DNA of 64,000 nucleotides from Topomyia yanbarensis (GCF_030247195.1 NC_080672.1:162119839-162183838); one strand, 5' to 3'. Shown: positions 25,330 through 38,225, counted from the first letter of the stretch. Numbers and translations are program-made. Notes: generated by a model from the letters alone, not told the origin.

Positions 25330-27193
25330 AAGTGTTTATTGGTCAATACCAGCGCCGGCCAGGACCGAAGGTAGATTGTGGAATGAAAGGGAAGAAATGG
25401 TTAGTCCGATACTTGCTTTTTCTAGAGGCCGTATATACTTCTGCGCACTCCACAAGTATCACGGGAGGAGGATATTTGCTAGTTAGGGCATTGCAAAAAA
25501 AACTTTTTTTTGAATTCTCAAAGGCCCCCCTCTCATATTGTGACAAATGTCAAAGTAAGCTCAGATGCCAAATTTCACATCATTTGGACAATTTTAGACC
25601 CCCGCCCACTTCGCTTGAAATTTTTTGAAATTGGTACTATGGGAAAATATGGAGGAAAAATACATTGAATGCTATAACTTTTGAAGTAGCAATCAGAAAA
25701 TTACAATTTATACCTCTTTTGAAAGGAAATAATCTAAGTATTTGAATGAAGATATACTTGTTTCTTGAAAAATACGGGAAAGTGGGGTACTGGGTCATTT
25801 TGGCCCCAAAATCCCCTATTTTTAATGATTTTTCTGCTCCGTGATGCAAATCATACATATTTTGTAGTTTTTCTATTGTGAAAAAAGCTCAGAAATCGAA
25901 CGGAACCCTTTTGACCTTAGTTCGAATACGAGAAGTTGGGGTTATAGGGCTTTTTGTCAGTCATATTAAATTTTATCATTTTCTCATGCATATATCTCTA
26001 TTATTCTTCAATCAATTTTCATAAAATGTAACTTATTGAACGTGTAAAATTCTGAGGAATAAAACAAAAATAAAAACGTTAAAGGTAAAATTCAGAAACA
26101 TCAAACTTTTTGATATTTACTCTACAAATTTCATTTTTTTCATTATTTGTCCTAATACCTCAACTTCCCCTATTTTTCCAGGAATGAAGCTTTTCTCATG
26201 TGATCCCTAAGCATATTTTACACTAAAAGTAGTAAATTAAATAAGAATTTTGTTGTTAAATGGAGTTAATATGTGCGATTTTATGATAAAAATGTGAAAT
26301 CGACACTATATGTCAGATAATTTGATGTTCCTGAATTTTACCGGTAACGAATCTATTTTTGTTATAATCCTAAGGATCTTCCACGTTCAACAAGGTATAG
26401 TTTATGAAAATTGAGTGAAGAATAATAGAGATATATTCACGAGAAAATGATGAAGTTTAATATGAATGTCAAAAGGCCATTTAACCCCAACTTCTCGTAT
26501 TCGGACTAAGGTCAAAAGGGTTCCGTTCGATTTTTGAGATTTTTTTACATTAGAAAAACTACAAAATATGTATGATTTTCATCACGGAGCAGAAAAATCA
26601 TTAAAAATAGGAGATTTTGGGGCCAAAATGACCCAGTACCCCACTTTCCCGTATTTTTCAAGAAACAGTTATATCTTCATTCAAATACTTAGATTATTTC
26701 CTTTCAAAAGAGGTATAAATTGTAATTTTCTGATAGCTACTTCAAAAGTTATAGCATTTAATGTATTTTTCTTTCATATTTTCCCATAGTACCAATTTCA
26801 AAAAATTTCAAGCGAAGTGGGCGGGGGTCTAAAATTGTCCAAATGATGTGAAATTTGGCATCTGAGCTTACTTTGACATTTGTCACAATATGAGAGGGGG
26901 GGCCTTTGAGAATTCAAAAAAAATTTTTTTTTGCAATGCCCTATTGCTAGTAAGTATAGAAAAGGAATTCTACTTCTTCTTTACCGACACCAGAGAGGTG
27001 ACTCCACTATCTGAACTAGATATCATCCCTCAACTCATGCACCGGGGACCAATGGCTTTACTTCCCTTCCGAAGGAAGACGTGACCACAGATTTTTTCAC
27101 CTCAGAAAAATCTCAACGACCTCGGCCGGAATTGAGCCCAGGCCAACTGGAATGAGTTGCGGTCACGCTTATCACTTAACCACCAGCGCCGTC
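25330..27193 (-). mobile_element. tRNA-derived SINE split by a fold-back element
   Basis: Read on the minus strand, the head at 27193-27120 has an A-box-like 'tggttaagtgataagcg' and a B-box-like 'gggctcaattcc' at tRNA spacing. A SINE body ('gaggtcgttgagatttttct', 'gtggtcacgtcttcc') continues to 26952. The inferred tail resumes at 25483-25330 once the insert and one target copy are removed. It resembles a mosquito tRNA-related SINE I have seen, but the family name is not certain. Confidence 0.6.
25484..26943. mobile_element. 1.46-kb fold-back element, 8-bp target duplication
   Basis: Begins tagggcattgc and ends gcaatgcccta. The exact 8-bp repeat ttgctagt lies on both sides (25476-25483, 26944-26951). 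The arms are inverted copies over about 650 bp each, nearly identical through 25490-25970 and weaker toward the centre. The unpaired middle is about 26140-26290. Mirror-image 73-residue frames (25637-25858 minus, 26568-26789 plus) only reflect the repeat. The 8-bp duplication and TAGGG-type end suggest hAT mobilisation, but other 8-bp families are possible. No transposase. Confidence 0.92.
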
Positions 27194-27504
27194 AAATTAC
27201 AATTTGAACTGATTGTTCGATAAATCACTATCATAACATAAAAAATATGAAAGAAGTACTGAAAAAATAACATCGATTGGTTCATTGGTTGTGAGGATTT
27301 TGTATTCGCCACAAACTATATAAAAAGCGTTCCAGAAAGAAGGAAATGCATCCTAAATTTTACACCATTATCGTATCATTTGAGGTTGGCAGTTGGATGA
27401 ATTGGTATGCTTGTGAATGCTCGGTACCATTGCAGCACTTTCATTTGTGTCCAACATAAAAATAATCCGCCCAGAGCAACTTTTTTACCAGTCCTTTTTT
27501 TAGG

Positions 27505-27600
27505 CAGTCGCGCTAGTGCACAGAGTGCACGCTGCTCTGAAAATCTAGCGAAATCGTCTTAGATCAGCTGTGGTTGCTCGATCAGTGAGCCATTTGCGTG
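27505..27600 (-). repeat. inverse copy of the 4930-5030 repeat
   Basis: Contains 'tgctctgaaaatctagcg' and 'aaatcgtctta', complementary to the block at 4930-5030, followed by 'agccatttgcgt'. Non-coding. Confidence 0.6.
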
Positions 27601-28246
27601 ACTTCCGAAGGGTTAAGTTTTTTTTCGTAACAACATAACACACTGGTTCATGAGCGATCAACCCCTTCATGTCCCAGTGCACAGTGGATCCACTCCATAC
27701 AAAAGCTAGACAATACCTCAAAAGTAGTTTAAAATGTCTGAAAATATCATCTAAGGGTAATTTCGGTGCGCTGAACTCGATTTTGATTAAAGTAGGACGC
27801 TAAAATGAAAATTAAGCAGCCTAGGGTGGTTCTAAAAGTTTTTTTTTTAATTTCGCGAAAGTGAATTTTATTGACTTTTCAAAACAGATACTTTGTAAGT
27901 GAACAGAAACATTTAGATTTCCTAGGGTAGTTCTTAGTAACGAGTTAGCTAGCGTGGTTCCAATTTATCGAAATCTGGAGAATAAAAAATGATGTAATTT
28001 TATACATTTGTTTGTAGATCTTCAGTCCAATCTGAATACCATCGTAAAAAAATCATCCCTTCACAACTCTTTAAGAGATAATCCTCATTTACTAATTCAT
28101 GAACGTATGCATTTAGAATAGTTATAAAAGCATATCTTAAGGTGTTTGAAAGAATGCCTGAAATTTTTGTTTTATTGGTATATTTATTTATAGTTATCTC
28201 CAAAGCTATTAAAAGATGACAGGTTTATTTGATTTTAATCAAGATC
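27601..28246. other. no feature seen
   Basis: AT-rich; nothing beyond short frames without motifs. Confidence 0.4.
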
Positions 28247-28566
28247 TCAAATCATGCCCTACTATGCTCTATTCACAGTTTCTCATACGATGCGTACTGC
28301 AGCTAAGCCGCTCAATACTTTTCCATTGATTTTCAATTCCAATGATGATATGTATATCTCTCCTTGTGGGTACTGACTTGTTTTTTTGTACGAAAGCATC
28401 CTGAGCATACTTTGCACTGTATATGTATGCTTTGAAATAGAGGCGTAAGCGTTTTTGCATGAAACTCTCATCAATTTGGAAGTAAAGTATTGAGGGAGAT
28501 TTTGAATTTGATTGTGGATTATGATAGATTTAATAGGGAGTTTGCACTTGAAAATAAATGTTGCAT
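28247..28566 (+). repeat. dispersed repeat, copy 1
   Basis: Same orientation as 59284-59660: 'atctcaaatcatgccctact' opens both and '.gcacttgaaaat.aa..ttgcattact' closes both. Non-coding; copies differ by indels. Confidence 0.75.
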
Positions 28567-29450
28567 TACTGGCCAATAAATAAAAATTGGGTAAAAAAGA
28601 ACACTTCCCACACTCAAGTGTTTACCTTACATCGGTCGCCAGTAAAGCTAACAACCAATACCTACTAAAGAAATAGTATTCATGGAAAGATATGACAATA
28701 GTTGCAGTTAGTTTGCCTTGTTGGCTTGTATTTATTTGAATTTTTCTATACTGCAGATAACTGTGAAAATGTAAAAACACGTGTTGCCGTTGCAAGACGG
28801 TTAAGGCGTACTTATATTTGTATCAAGGAAATCGCCCCAAACCCTGAATTTACAAGCAGCATTCAGAAAAAGAAATCCACCGGCGAATAATAATGCAAAA
28901 CTTCATGAAATCTAAAAATACCATGCGTTTCCACAAAAAACTAATTTTACATATGTCCAAATATCAACCTTCGACGCAAAACAGCGCAAGATGGCACTAT
29001 GATTTTTAAAAACTAGATAAAATTCTACATAAGTTGTACTAGATGAGATCCTTCAACACGCTGTTACCGATAAAGAGATCACACTCTGAATGTAAATTAG
29101 TGCGCGTTTAACAACATAGTTACATTGATTTTATTGGTAACTTTTGAAATACTCATTGTTTCTCAAATCAAAAAACACCATTGAATTCCTGAGATGATTT
29201 TCTATTAGAAACGCCTGTATGTGTTGTTAAATTATCATTGTAGTACTTATTAAAGCGAGATGAATTAGAATGAACATAAACTTTTTGTCACTCAAATTCT
29301 TGCAGATTTTGAAGACCTTGTACGGTACAAACAAATGTAGCACTTATATTTTTCAATCAAATAACTCAAAAATTTGGCGAATACAGCTTTGGGTAATGTA
29401 CATTTAAAAAAAAAAATAAAAGGTGTGAAAATCGACAATAATTTTTGGAG
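28567..29450. other. no feature seen
   Basis: No TIRs, tandem repeats or recognisable ORFs. Frame 28702-28890 has no motif. Confidence 0.4.
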
Positions 29451-31970
29451 GTTTTGACCGGTCCGGCCCCACTGTGCAGTGGCTTGGGGACAACAACGTT
29501 TTTAAACAGCTATAACTTTTGATTGAGGCAAGATTTGCTCACAAAAACAAGTAAGGCAAATAAATGTGACTATTGCCTTTCATTAGAGTATTAACAGTTA
29601 CAAGGATCAGTTGTAGAACTTAAGTTATTGCAATTAGTTTGGTTGAATTGCGATGGAGCAGTGTTGCCAGAGACAGTTCACTTTGACGACAGAAAAAGAA
29701 TTTTTCATGTATCTTCGTTATGTTGCAGTATTAACTGAAAACTGATATAACTTATCACTATAAGTTGTCTTTGGCTACGTTTTCCACGCAGGCGAACTAT
29801 TAAAAATATTCTAGGAGAATTTTATTGAGCATTGGAAGGTAAAAATTGAACAGCTTCTAGCACTGCAAGGGAAGCACCTATATTAATGAAAAAGGGGTTC
29901 TTGTGTTTCTTGACCCCACCGTTTTCAAAGAAAATAGTTTTGAAACCCTATATGGGCCAAATCGCGGACTGTTACGTTAAATTCAGACGGATATTTCGAC
30001 ATGAATTTCCCTGAAAATACATGATTGTGTTATTAATTATACAACAACCTGAAAGTATGCTCATTTGGTGAGATTTTCTTCAAAAATAAATTTTTTTGTA
30101 TGCTTTGTTATTTGTGAGTTAAGAACGTCTAAGCATGGACTGTTACGTTACAAAATTTTGGAAGTAGCTTTTAAATTTGCTTTACATTGTCGAAAAAATC
30201 TGCTCTCCTGGTGAACTATTTTTAACAAATGTTACATATTTTCTAAGCATTGTGATGAGAGCTGAAAACAAAATATTGAAAATCCTGAAAAATTTCTTTT
30301 TGACTTGTGTAAAAGCATAACTTTTCGGACTGTTACGATACAATTTAAGTTTGTTACGTAACATGTGCGATCTTGGTTTGCGTCTAAAGTTGTATTATGC
30401 ATTAAACTGACCTCAGTTGTTCTATTATATAATGGATAACCTTAATTAAGTGGTTTCACGATAAAACATACAATAGATTCCAAGAAATCAAAATAAATTA
30501 GGAAAAAACCCAGCAACACCAACTTTAGTTTTAATCTTATATAAATAAATTAAAACTAGATTTGTAGATGGGTGCCAATACAATGTGTCATTTTTTGGTT
30601 TATTTCGATGCAGCTGACGTTAATCATGCGTGGTCAATTGAGGAACAAAAATTATTTTTTGAAATTGGATAAGCAAGACAATACCTTCCTTTCCACCACC
30701 TTCCTACTGTACTTTCGCTTAGGTTCAAAGATGCTAAGCCTTGTGAGTATAACAATTGTCGAGTAAGCCCGATTATATCAAACCGATCTGTTTACATTGC
30801 AGTAGACAATAAATTTTAATTCTTTCTGAAGATTCTAGAGGAAATTCCTATGGTTACGTTTAAAACCCGGACTTCTTTGAGTCACTATATGAAGAATAAA
30901 ATTCTTCTTTTATTATGCAATAAAAGAATTTTATTCGTCATTTTTTGACCAAAATGAAAGTGAATGAGTATAGTGAATTATATCATTGTTTCGAAGTGTT
31001 AGAAAAAGCGAATACTCCATTGTTCACTTGAATTTGATGAGTCGTCGTAATGTCGCAAATCCTTTTTTTTTTTATAATTTCTGTACTGTTTAATACAGTA
31101 TCAAAGTCTGGAGTAATGTACGATACAATCACAAGTAAAACTATGCTTCCTTGACATCATTTTGGTATTTGCCCCTATGCTATCAAAATTTCCCAGGTGT
31201 TATAATGCAATAGTTATATTAAATTTTCATACCGATTTCGCCTTTGAAGAGAGAAAAGTAATTGCAGCAATGAACTTATTTGCAAATTACAAGCTTTATT
31301 TAACTTATTCTGAGCATAAAAATTATGTTTTTGAGTTATAAAATCAACACAGTATAAAAAATTAAATAATCTATGAAAAAAGACTGTTTCGTTACAGGTT
31401 ATTTTTAGCTCTACACAATGACATACCTAAATATACCTCCATCGTTTTATTTTTTAGAAAATAGGTCAAAAATGCTCGAAGAAAGTTTCATGTTTATGGT
31501 TTATTGGCGTGGTAAACGACGCACAAAATGACTTTTTGGGATTTTGGACTGTTACGATACATTGAAAAAAGCGATCGAATACTTTATCATACAAAAAACT
31601 CATGAATATTTGTTTCTTCGAGTACTCCTTACAGTTACGTTACTTAACTTTAATCTACCTGGAAAAATTATAGCACGTAAAAATTAACATAAGTTGAATA
31701 TAACTATTTTTTTAGTTTACCGTTCAATTTTTGCTTGTTTTTACTCACTAAGAGGCAATGTAAAATTGAGCGTGATACTTTCGATATCAATAACAATTTT
31801 GAGTTGACAGTTGTATTGCTCGATACTTCAGGATATCTTTCACTCACAAAAAATTAAAAAAAGTGCGGAAATGAAACAAATTTTATATTTCACGTGGTTT
31901 CGTTTTTCGCGTTTTGGTCCATATACAATGGAAATAAGTTTGGCATGCAAGGGTTAAAGGCGCTATAACC
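29451..31970. repeat. AT-rich region with recurring 'ggactgttacg' word
   Basis: The word (g)gactgttacg followed by tta or ata occurs near 29971, 30138, 30329 and 31548, with related 'gactgtttcgttaca' near 31382 and 'acagttacgttact' near 31630. The first three are about 170-190 bases apart. No ORF. A hairpin of about 18 bp sits at 30893-30936. Probably one large non-coding transposon, but its ends were not found. Confidence 0.45.
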
Positions 31971-32454
31971 TAGGCTTATTGGCCAGAGAAAGGTGTAAAT
32001 ACCTTTGTCCCATCCAAAAGGACCAAAGGAGTGACATTAACATTCTAAGCCAAGTCACTTCCAACATTTTATTATATACCCTTTAAACTAAAACGGTCGG
32101 TACGGTTGTCCTCGTTTCTTCCTCCTTCAAGATTCAAAACAATTAGTTAATTAAATTATTCAATTATTAAATAATTTAATTGCCGTCTAATTTTGAAACA
32201 TCTTCAAACCCAACTCTGCATAGTAGTCCTAACCGTTTTAATAACCGACATATGAAAATATGCTTCAAATATTAATGTTGACAAGAAATATCACTACAGT
32301 ATGTTGTGTTTTCCAGATTGCTTTTTAATACTGGCTGTGTAGGAGTTAGTATAGAATGAAATAGAATAGTAACAACAATTTTATCTTTAACCTAATTTCA
32401 AACATGACACAATTCAACAAACCGTAATTCATGAAATGACGAAATATAGCCCTG
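31971..32454. other. no feature seen
   Basis: Contains a small AT inverted motif 'aattaaattattcaattatt' near 32150. Nothing else could be supported. Confidence 0.4.
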
Positions 32455-32675
32455 TTCCGTTTAAATTTACATGAAATATGTACTTTACATGTGCAGTGCT
32501 ATGAAATTACACGTATCAACGTTTAAGACAAACGCCAGATGAGGAGTAAAATTACGTGATCTACGAAATTCAGTGTGGTGTAAAATTAAAATCGAGGGTA
32601 AAACTGTGTCATTTTTGACGCTCGTATATGTCAGGGTCAGGAGACGTAATTTTACACGATTTTTTCTAGGTGTGT
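32455..32675 (-). mobile_element. MITE, minus copy of the 13.6-kb element
   Basis: Inverse orientation to 13613-13830: 'tttttgacgctcgtatatgt' near 32615 and 'gtaattttacac' at the end, then 'tttttctaggtgt'. Non-coding. Confidence 0.6.
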
Positions 32676-33532
32676 AGCAGAACTTTCATGGCAACTTTCA
32701 TCAACATTAGACAACCGCGATAATTTAAGAATTGCTCAATATGTAGTAGAATACATGTCAACCGTTTTTCCGGAAAGCCGTATTTAGGGCGGCTTACTCC
32801 CCTCTTAGATTAGTGACATTTGATATATATTTTTTATTTTTATTACCAACTTTATTCTGGTACTTAGGGCGGTTCAAACATTCAACATGTACGAATATAA
32901 AGTGCACTATACATGATATTCTCTTGCCCAAAAAATTATTTTAGTGATTTTTTAACAGAATACATACTTTTTCAATTGTTCATAGTTCTGAGAGACATTC
33001 ATAAATTACTTTACGAACCATGGGTAATCAAATACTACCATGCGTATCCTTCAGATTTATGAAAAATCACGTTTTTTCATACCTCCGAGCAAAAAGGGGC
33101 AGAACAAGATATTCGTTTCCGGAAAGTACCCTAATTTTCAAATAAAATGCAGTAGAAACCATCGCTCCGAAATGTTAAAAAAGTACAACCACTGTGAACA
33201 TTGCGACTTTTATTCAATGAACGATATATGCATCTCTGAGCTAGAAGAAAGGCTTGTATCGACTAAATCGAACGGTGGGAATATGCACATCAAATAACCT
33301 TTCAAATGAAATCAATTTGACTTCAATCGGATTCTTAACTTAACAGATATATTCATTTAAATAACAGCTGTTTGAACATAGTTTTTTAGATTTCATCATC
33401 TATTTCACCTTTGGAGTTCTGCAAACATTGGAGATGTTGTCCTCAAGATTTAAGATATAATATTTATTTTTTAAATGTTCAATGTTGAAAAATCCAAAAT
33501 AGGTTCTTTTCCAACCAGTCGATACTGTGCGT
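32676..33532. other. no feature seen
   Basis: Frame 33040-33297 is AT-rich with no recognisable domain. No repeats were matched. Confidence 0.4.
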
Positions 33533-34400
33533 TAGGGCATTGCAAAAAACACATTTCTGAAATCTCAAAGTCCTCCCCTTTCATATTGTTACAAATAACA
33601 AAGTGAGCTCAGATGCCAAATTTCACAACAATTGGACAATGTTAGTCCCCCGCCCACTTTGTGGAATCGAGACTAATGTAAAAAATCGTAATTTTACCGA
33701 TAGCAAATTGCTTCTATTTTATTTCACGTGATTTTTACGTTCAACAATGTACATTTAATAAAATTTGATTGAAGAATAATAGAGATATATGCTCGAGAAG
33801 ATGATAAAATCTAATATGAGTGACGAAATGTTTTAGAAACTCAACTTCTCGTATTCTGACAAAGGTAAAGTCCCGTTCGATTCCTAAGATTTTTTCACTT
33901 TGGAAAAACGGCAAAATACGTATGATTTGCAGCATAGAGCAGAATGTTTATTAGAAATTGGGATTATTTGGAATGTTCCAAAACTCCAACTTCTCGTTTT
34001 TTTCGTGTAATGGAAATATTTCCATTGAAATGCTAAGAATGTTTCCTTTAAACAAAGGCATAAAATGTAATTTTCTGAATACTACTTCAAAAGTTATAGC
34101 ATTTAATATATTTTATCCTCATGTTTTCCCATAGTACGGGAAACCAAGGAGAAATCGTTGGGAATTTTACAAAAATGCTTTTGTTAAACATAAAGATGTA
34201 CAAAAAAAGTACTTTGGCTAGATTCCTAACGGCATGGTTTCGCTAGCAATGAGCGTTGTTTGAAGTCTCCTCTGTTTCAACTTTCCTCGGCTTCCCCTAT
34301 CAATGTCGAAAACCTCAAACGAAGTGGGCAGGGGTCTAAAGATGTCCAAATGATGTGAAATTTGGGCTCTGAGCTAACTTTGACATTTGTCACAATATGA
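33533..34400. mobile_element. decayed copy of the 25.5-kb fold-back
   Basis: Starts tagggcattgcaaaaaa and continues with the left-arm word 'agatgccaaatttcaca' and 'cccccgcccactt'. It then jumps to right-arm sequence ('agaataatagagatatat', 'caacttctcgtatt', 'acttcaaaagttatagcatt'). Extra DNA sits at about 34135-34315, then the arm resumes ('gaagtgggcaggggtctaaa'). The right terminus is lost. Confidence 0.8.
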
Positions 34401-35273
34401 ATGACATCATCTTCACTGATTTAAGCGATCATTGTATGATTGTATCAACTTTTGTTTTGACTTGCGGAATATTAACCATCGACGTCTTAAGGGGGGGGGG
34501 GGGGGGGGTAAAAAATCACTTTTTAGCGATTTTTTAGAACTTTGGGTAAAGCGAATTGACCAAAACTTTTGTGTATTATAATGTATCATTTAAATAACAT
34601 TCTGCCATTTTTTCATGCAAAAATATCGACATGCAACTTTTTCTACAACGCCTCTGGAAAAAACACGTTTTGCGGTGTTACCTGCCATTCAGAAACTACT
34701 TAACCGATGTATTTCAAATTTTTCATTCTATGTAAAAATACCTACGTTGAGTTTTTCTAGATAATTTCTCAATTGAGGGCGCTTTTTACTCATTTGAAAT
34801 AAAAATAGCTAACTTTCACGAAAAATTCCATCATTTTATGAGTGCACAACCCCACACTATTGATATGAACATCAAATTACTTCGATTCGCAGGCCTAGAT
34901 CACTGATAGAAAATCAAAGATTCTTGGAATATATTGTTCACTATCTATAATTCCGGATGGTCCGGGTTTCGGGCATACTCCAGAGTTTAAGCCACTTGGT
35001 AATGACTGAACCGATTTTCACTAACCTAGTCTCAAATAGAAGGTATAATATGCAGTTTAGTTTTGGACCTCCCATTTACCGCTCCCCGTCCATCCTCTTA
35101 ACCAGCCCTTTCAAACCAACCTCAAAGTTGCATTCGCTTCAGCCACCCCTCCCTTTCCAAATTAGTTAGGTGGCTCCCGCGCATGCTCCTCCCACTAATT
35201 ATACCCCTTCCCCACCACTTCGCATTTCAAAATATGACAACATTGAACTCACGCTGATTAGGGTAAATTTAAT
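34401..35273. other. spacer with an 18-G run
   Basis: 'ttaa' followed by 18 Gs at 34491-34508, possibly the expanded end of a TTAA element. Around 35060-35215 the plus strand is C-rich ('cacccctccctttcc', 'cctcccac'). No ORF. Confidence 0.5.
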
Positions 35274-35275
35274 TA

Positions 35276-35582
35276 GGGTGATGTTTTTCACCATACTAAG
35301 GAGGGCGCCTCACTGATTCATTAATTACTCGGCCTACAAGCATTGGAATGCATACAAATTGGCATCAATAGCTTTGCTTCGTTGTTAAGTACCAAGATAA
35401 CAACATATATGCTTCCAAGAATTCTCGTGTTTGAGCGCAACGAAAACACGAATCGAGTGCCCCTATTGTTACGCTACCATTTGACTCAATGCGTTAAACA
35501 AAGATGGCAGACACTGCTCTAACCAACGGCTTCAAATGGGTAGCGTGATAATTGAAACATAGCGATAATGGGCTCATCACCC
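35276..35582 (+). mobile_element. GGGT-type MITE with TA duplication
   Basis: 307 bp, ends gggtgatg and catcaccc, flanked by TA at 35274-35275 and 35583-35584. Close match to 42758-43076 ('gctaccatttgactcaatgc', 'agatggcagacactgctcta'). Non-coding, TA target. Confidence 0.9.
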
Positions 35583-35765
35583 TACATGTTGGTTTGTTTC
35601 AAGTTCGTCAGTGTGAATGTGGACATGTTTTTATCAGATTCAGACACTAGGTGAATTGGAACATGTTTTTATGTAATTTGTAATATTTTGTTATATTGGT
35701 TACGAAGTTCTGTCAGTACAGGACTGTATGTCAGCTCAAGGATATGATTATTATGGTTTTGCTGT

Positions 35766-37860
35766 TTATGGTAAATCTCTTCTACTGTTTATAAACAATA
35801 TAATTTACATTTTATTCAAAGTTTCAGTTTGTGAATCTCACAATAAAAAGTTATTTTAGAAAAAATAGATTTAAGAACATTTCGTAAATACCATTTTGTA
35901 GCTCGATATACTCCCTACAAGTAATATTCATACCTTCAAACAAGTTGTTTTAAATAACAGTCTCAACAAACTTGCTAATGCCACGAAGTCTGTTACTATT
36001 TTTGAAAAATCAATTCTCAATAATTTTAAAACTTCAAAAATGACGGTTTGGGAATTACGCCATTTTGAAAGTAAGTTCGATTTTCATCAAGCCAAATTTC
36101 TGGTTACGCCGCTGACTCATAATAAGTAGAGACCAGGTCGTTCTTCGAATACTGCCAATCTATCATAATACAGTGAAGACCCGCTTTGATCAGCCCCCGA
36201 ATTGGTCTGCCCCCAATTCAGTCTGCCGCCGATTTTATCAGCTTTTTGACCCGATTTCGTCAGTCTCATATGAAAATATGCTTGATGGGATCTAACAGAC
36301 GAACAAGGCTGAATTCAAGCAAGTCCTTTCTTGAACATATTTTCCTTATCTTTAAGATGCAAATATGCAAAAATAAAAAAATCAACAATTTTTAAATTAA
36401 GTGAAATTATATTAAATTGATTATTTATATAAAATAATCAGATATTGTTATGAGACTACATTAAGGGACTAAAGAAGAATATTATATTTATTATACAGAA
36501 AGAAAGAATTATGTTCCGAATTAGTCAATGCCCCCATTTCGTCAGCCTAACAATCTCCATAGGTCGATATCGAATTAAAGTTTGAACTGTGTACGCCTGC
36601 ACTTCAGAGGTAGCGTGATATCTAGAGCTGCAATTTCAGTTCCTAGTTCTCAGTCGCGTTGGAAATTCGATTAAACGCTATTGAGAGTATGCACTTCAAA
36701 TAGATTCAAAAAAATTTCGCATGCTTGTCCCATTTTCTATGGGATTTCCAATTTTAATGAGACTGACTTGTGATCATAGGCAGTATAGCCCTTTTAGGAT
36801 AATTCAGTTTTCTCTACACAATGCATTGATTGAAGAGCTTAGATGTCTTTAACAGAGCATTAGTAATAACTCGTTTGCCCGCCTATTATATGGGCCTTTT
36901 CAGCTTTCCATTAATATGGTTTAGCCTTTGTTCGCAACAGCAAAGATTTAGATCCCTCGCCATCGACGTAAATAGGCAAAAGCCGTTGATCCAGCAACAC
37001 TGCAAGCAAAAGGTGCTAGAATGTTCTCGCGCGCCACGTTCTAGAATCATCACCGACGAATAAACAGCCTATCACCAATATATACATCCATTTTGCACAC
37101 GTCATTAATAAACAATCGCGACTGCAGCCGATTTGCACACGACACCAACCGAACGAGAGAGCGAAATTGCGCACGGCACCAACAACGGCATCATCATCAT
37201 CATCGACATCGCTCGCGCAAGGGCTACAGCAGCAAATCACTGTGTATAAATAGAGACATTTATAAGTAGATTTTATTCAGTTTTTCATATACCATCGAAG
37301 AGTAAAGTCAAAATAAGTTCCTTAGTCCGAAATATCATCCCAGCCTTGGTTAACTGTTCCGGTGTTCCTGCATTCCTGAGAGCAGCGCTGAACGGTTCAG
37401 GCTCTTTGATGCTGTTTAGTTCAGCTGTGCATCACCAAAGTAAAGAGTTTTGATATCGTTCTTTTCAGAACGATGCTTCACCTGATGCACAGTGCTGACA
37501 GCACATTCGGCAGCAACCATCAGCCATCGTCGGCATCCGCTTCGTTCCATCACTGCATATTGGAAGGCAGTGGTTGGTGATTTTCCTGCTTCCTCTTCGT
37601 TCACCGGTCAGCCAGACGTGATTAGTACCCGATAAAGGTGATGCTTCACCTTTCCGTTCAACTCCCAAGAATAACGTTGGCTACACAACCAACAGCCTTT
37701 GAGATTTTTTTGCACTGATGTCCTATACTGATTTGAGCATTTTTCTGAATCCTGCTACTGTCCCATGAAGTATGTGTTGACAAAAACATCGCTAAACAAC
37801 AAGTTCTAAATGTTTTCAATCTATATAATATCCGAAGAGAGTTATAAGAGTTATAAGAAA
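35766..37860 (+). repeat. long dispersed repeat, segment B
   Basis: Same-orientation partner of 2848-5900. It lacks the 3600-5190 material of segment A and carries a solo LTR at 36929-37694. Shared blocks after the LTR include 'gcactgatg.t.cc.tatgctgatttgag'-like sequence and 'cctgc.actgtcccatg'. No conserved ORF. Confidence 0.75.
36929..37694 (+). mobile_element. solo LTR (probably BEL/Pao-like)
   Basis: 766 bp starting TGTTCGCAACAG and ending CAACCAACA (TGTT...AACA), flanked by the exact 5-bp duplication gcctt at 36924-36928 and 37695-37699. The empty site is preserved at about 5510-5530, where segment A reads 'taagcctttgagattt' without the insert. A TATA word (tataaatag) lies near 37244. 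No internal retrotransposon region remains, so it arose by LTR-LTR recombination. BEL/Pao is inferred from the TGTT ends and 5-bp duplication; gypsy is possible. Strand is tentative. Confidence 0.85.
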
Positions 37861-38225
37861 TGTCTCATCACACTGTTAAATGGATTAAAAGCGTTTTTCT
37901 TTAACTATTAAGAATCATGCCAAACAGCTTGCGTAAAAAATTTGAATTTTGTATATGAATTTTTGCATCCGCGATCCAGGAGTGACAATCGACAGTAAAT
38001 TGGGGTTCAACAACCACATACCGTTGACTACTGCGAAAGCATTCCCCGTTCTTGATTCCATCTGAAGCAATACCACGTGCATAGGGTAATTTCGGGAGAG
38101 ATGCTGCGTTCGGGTGAGATGCCGCACTCTCTATATCTCGTATATACGGAAGCTTTGTTTGATAGTTGCACTCCAACTGCATTGCATCGATCATAGCGCC
38201 ACATACAAAGTGTGCCAAACATGTT
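37861..38225. other. no gene recognised
   Basis: Several overlapping minus-strand frames (37901-38222) lack known motifs. 'gcatagggtaatttcgggag' near 38070 is the only distinct phrase. No TIRs. Confidence 0.4.

Noticed and set aside
25637..26789. Two matching 73-residue frames on opposite strands
   Set aside because: The match is explained by the inverted arms of the fold-back element; no protein features.
27120..27193. Possible functional tRNA gene on the minus strand
   Set aside because: The boxes belong to a SINE head; the body continues and is split by the fold-back.
33040..33297. 85-codon frame with CxxC
   Set aside because: AT-rich, no ATG context, no wider cysteine pattern; probably chance.
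36929..37694. Host promoter or first exon (TATA word and GC-richer sequence)
   Set aside because: TGTT...AACA ends, a 5-bp duplication and an empty paralogous site show that it is a solo LTR.
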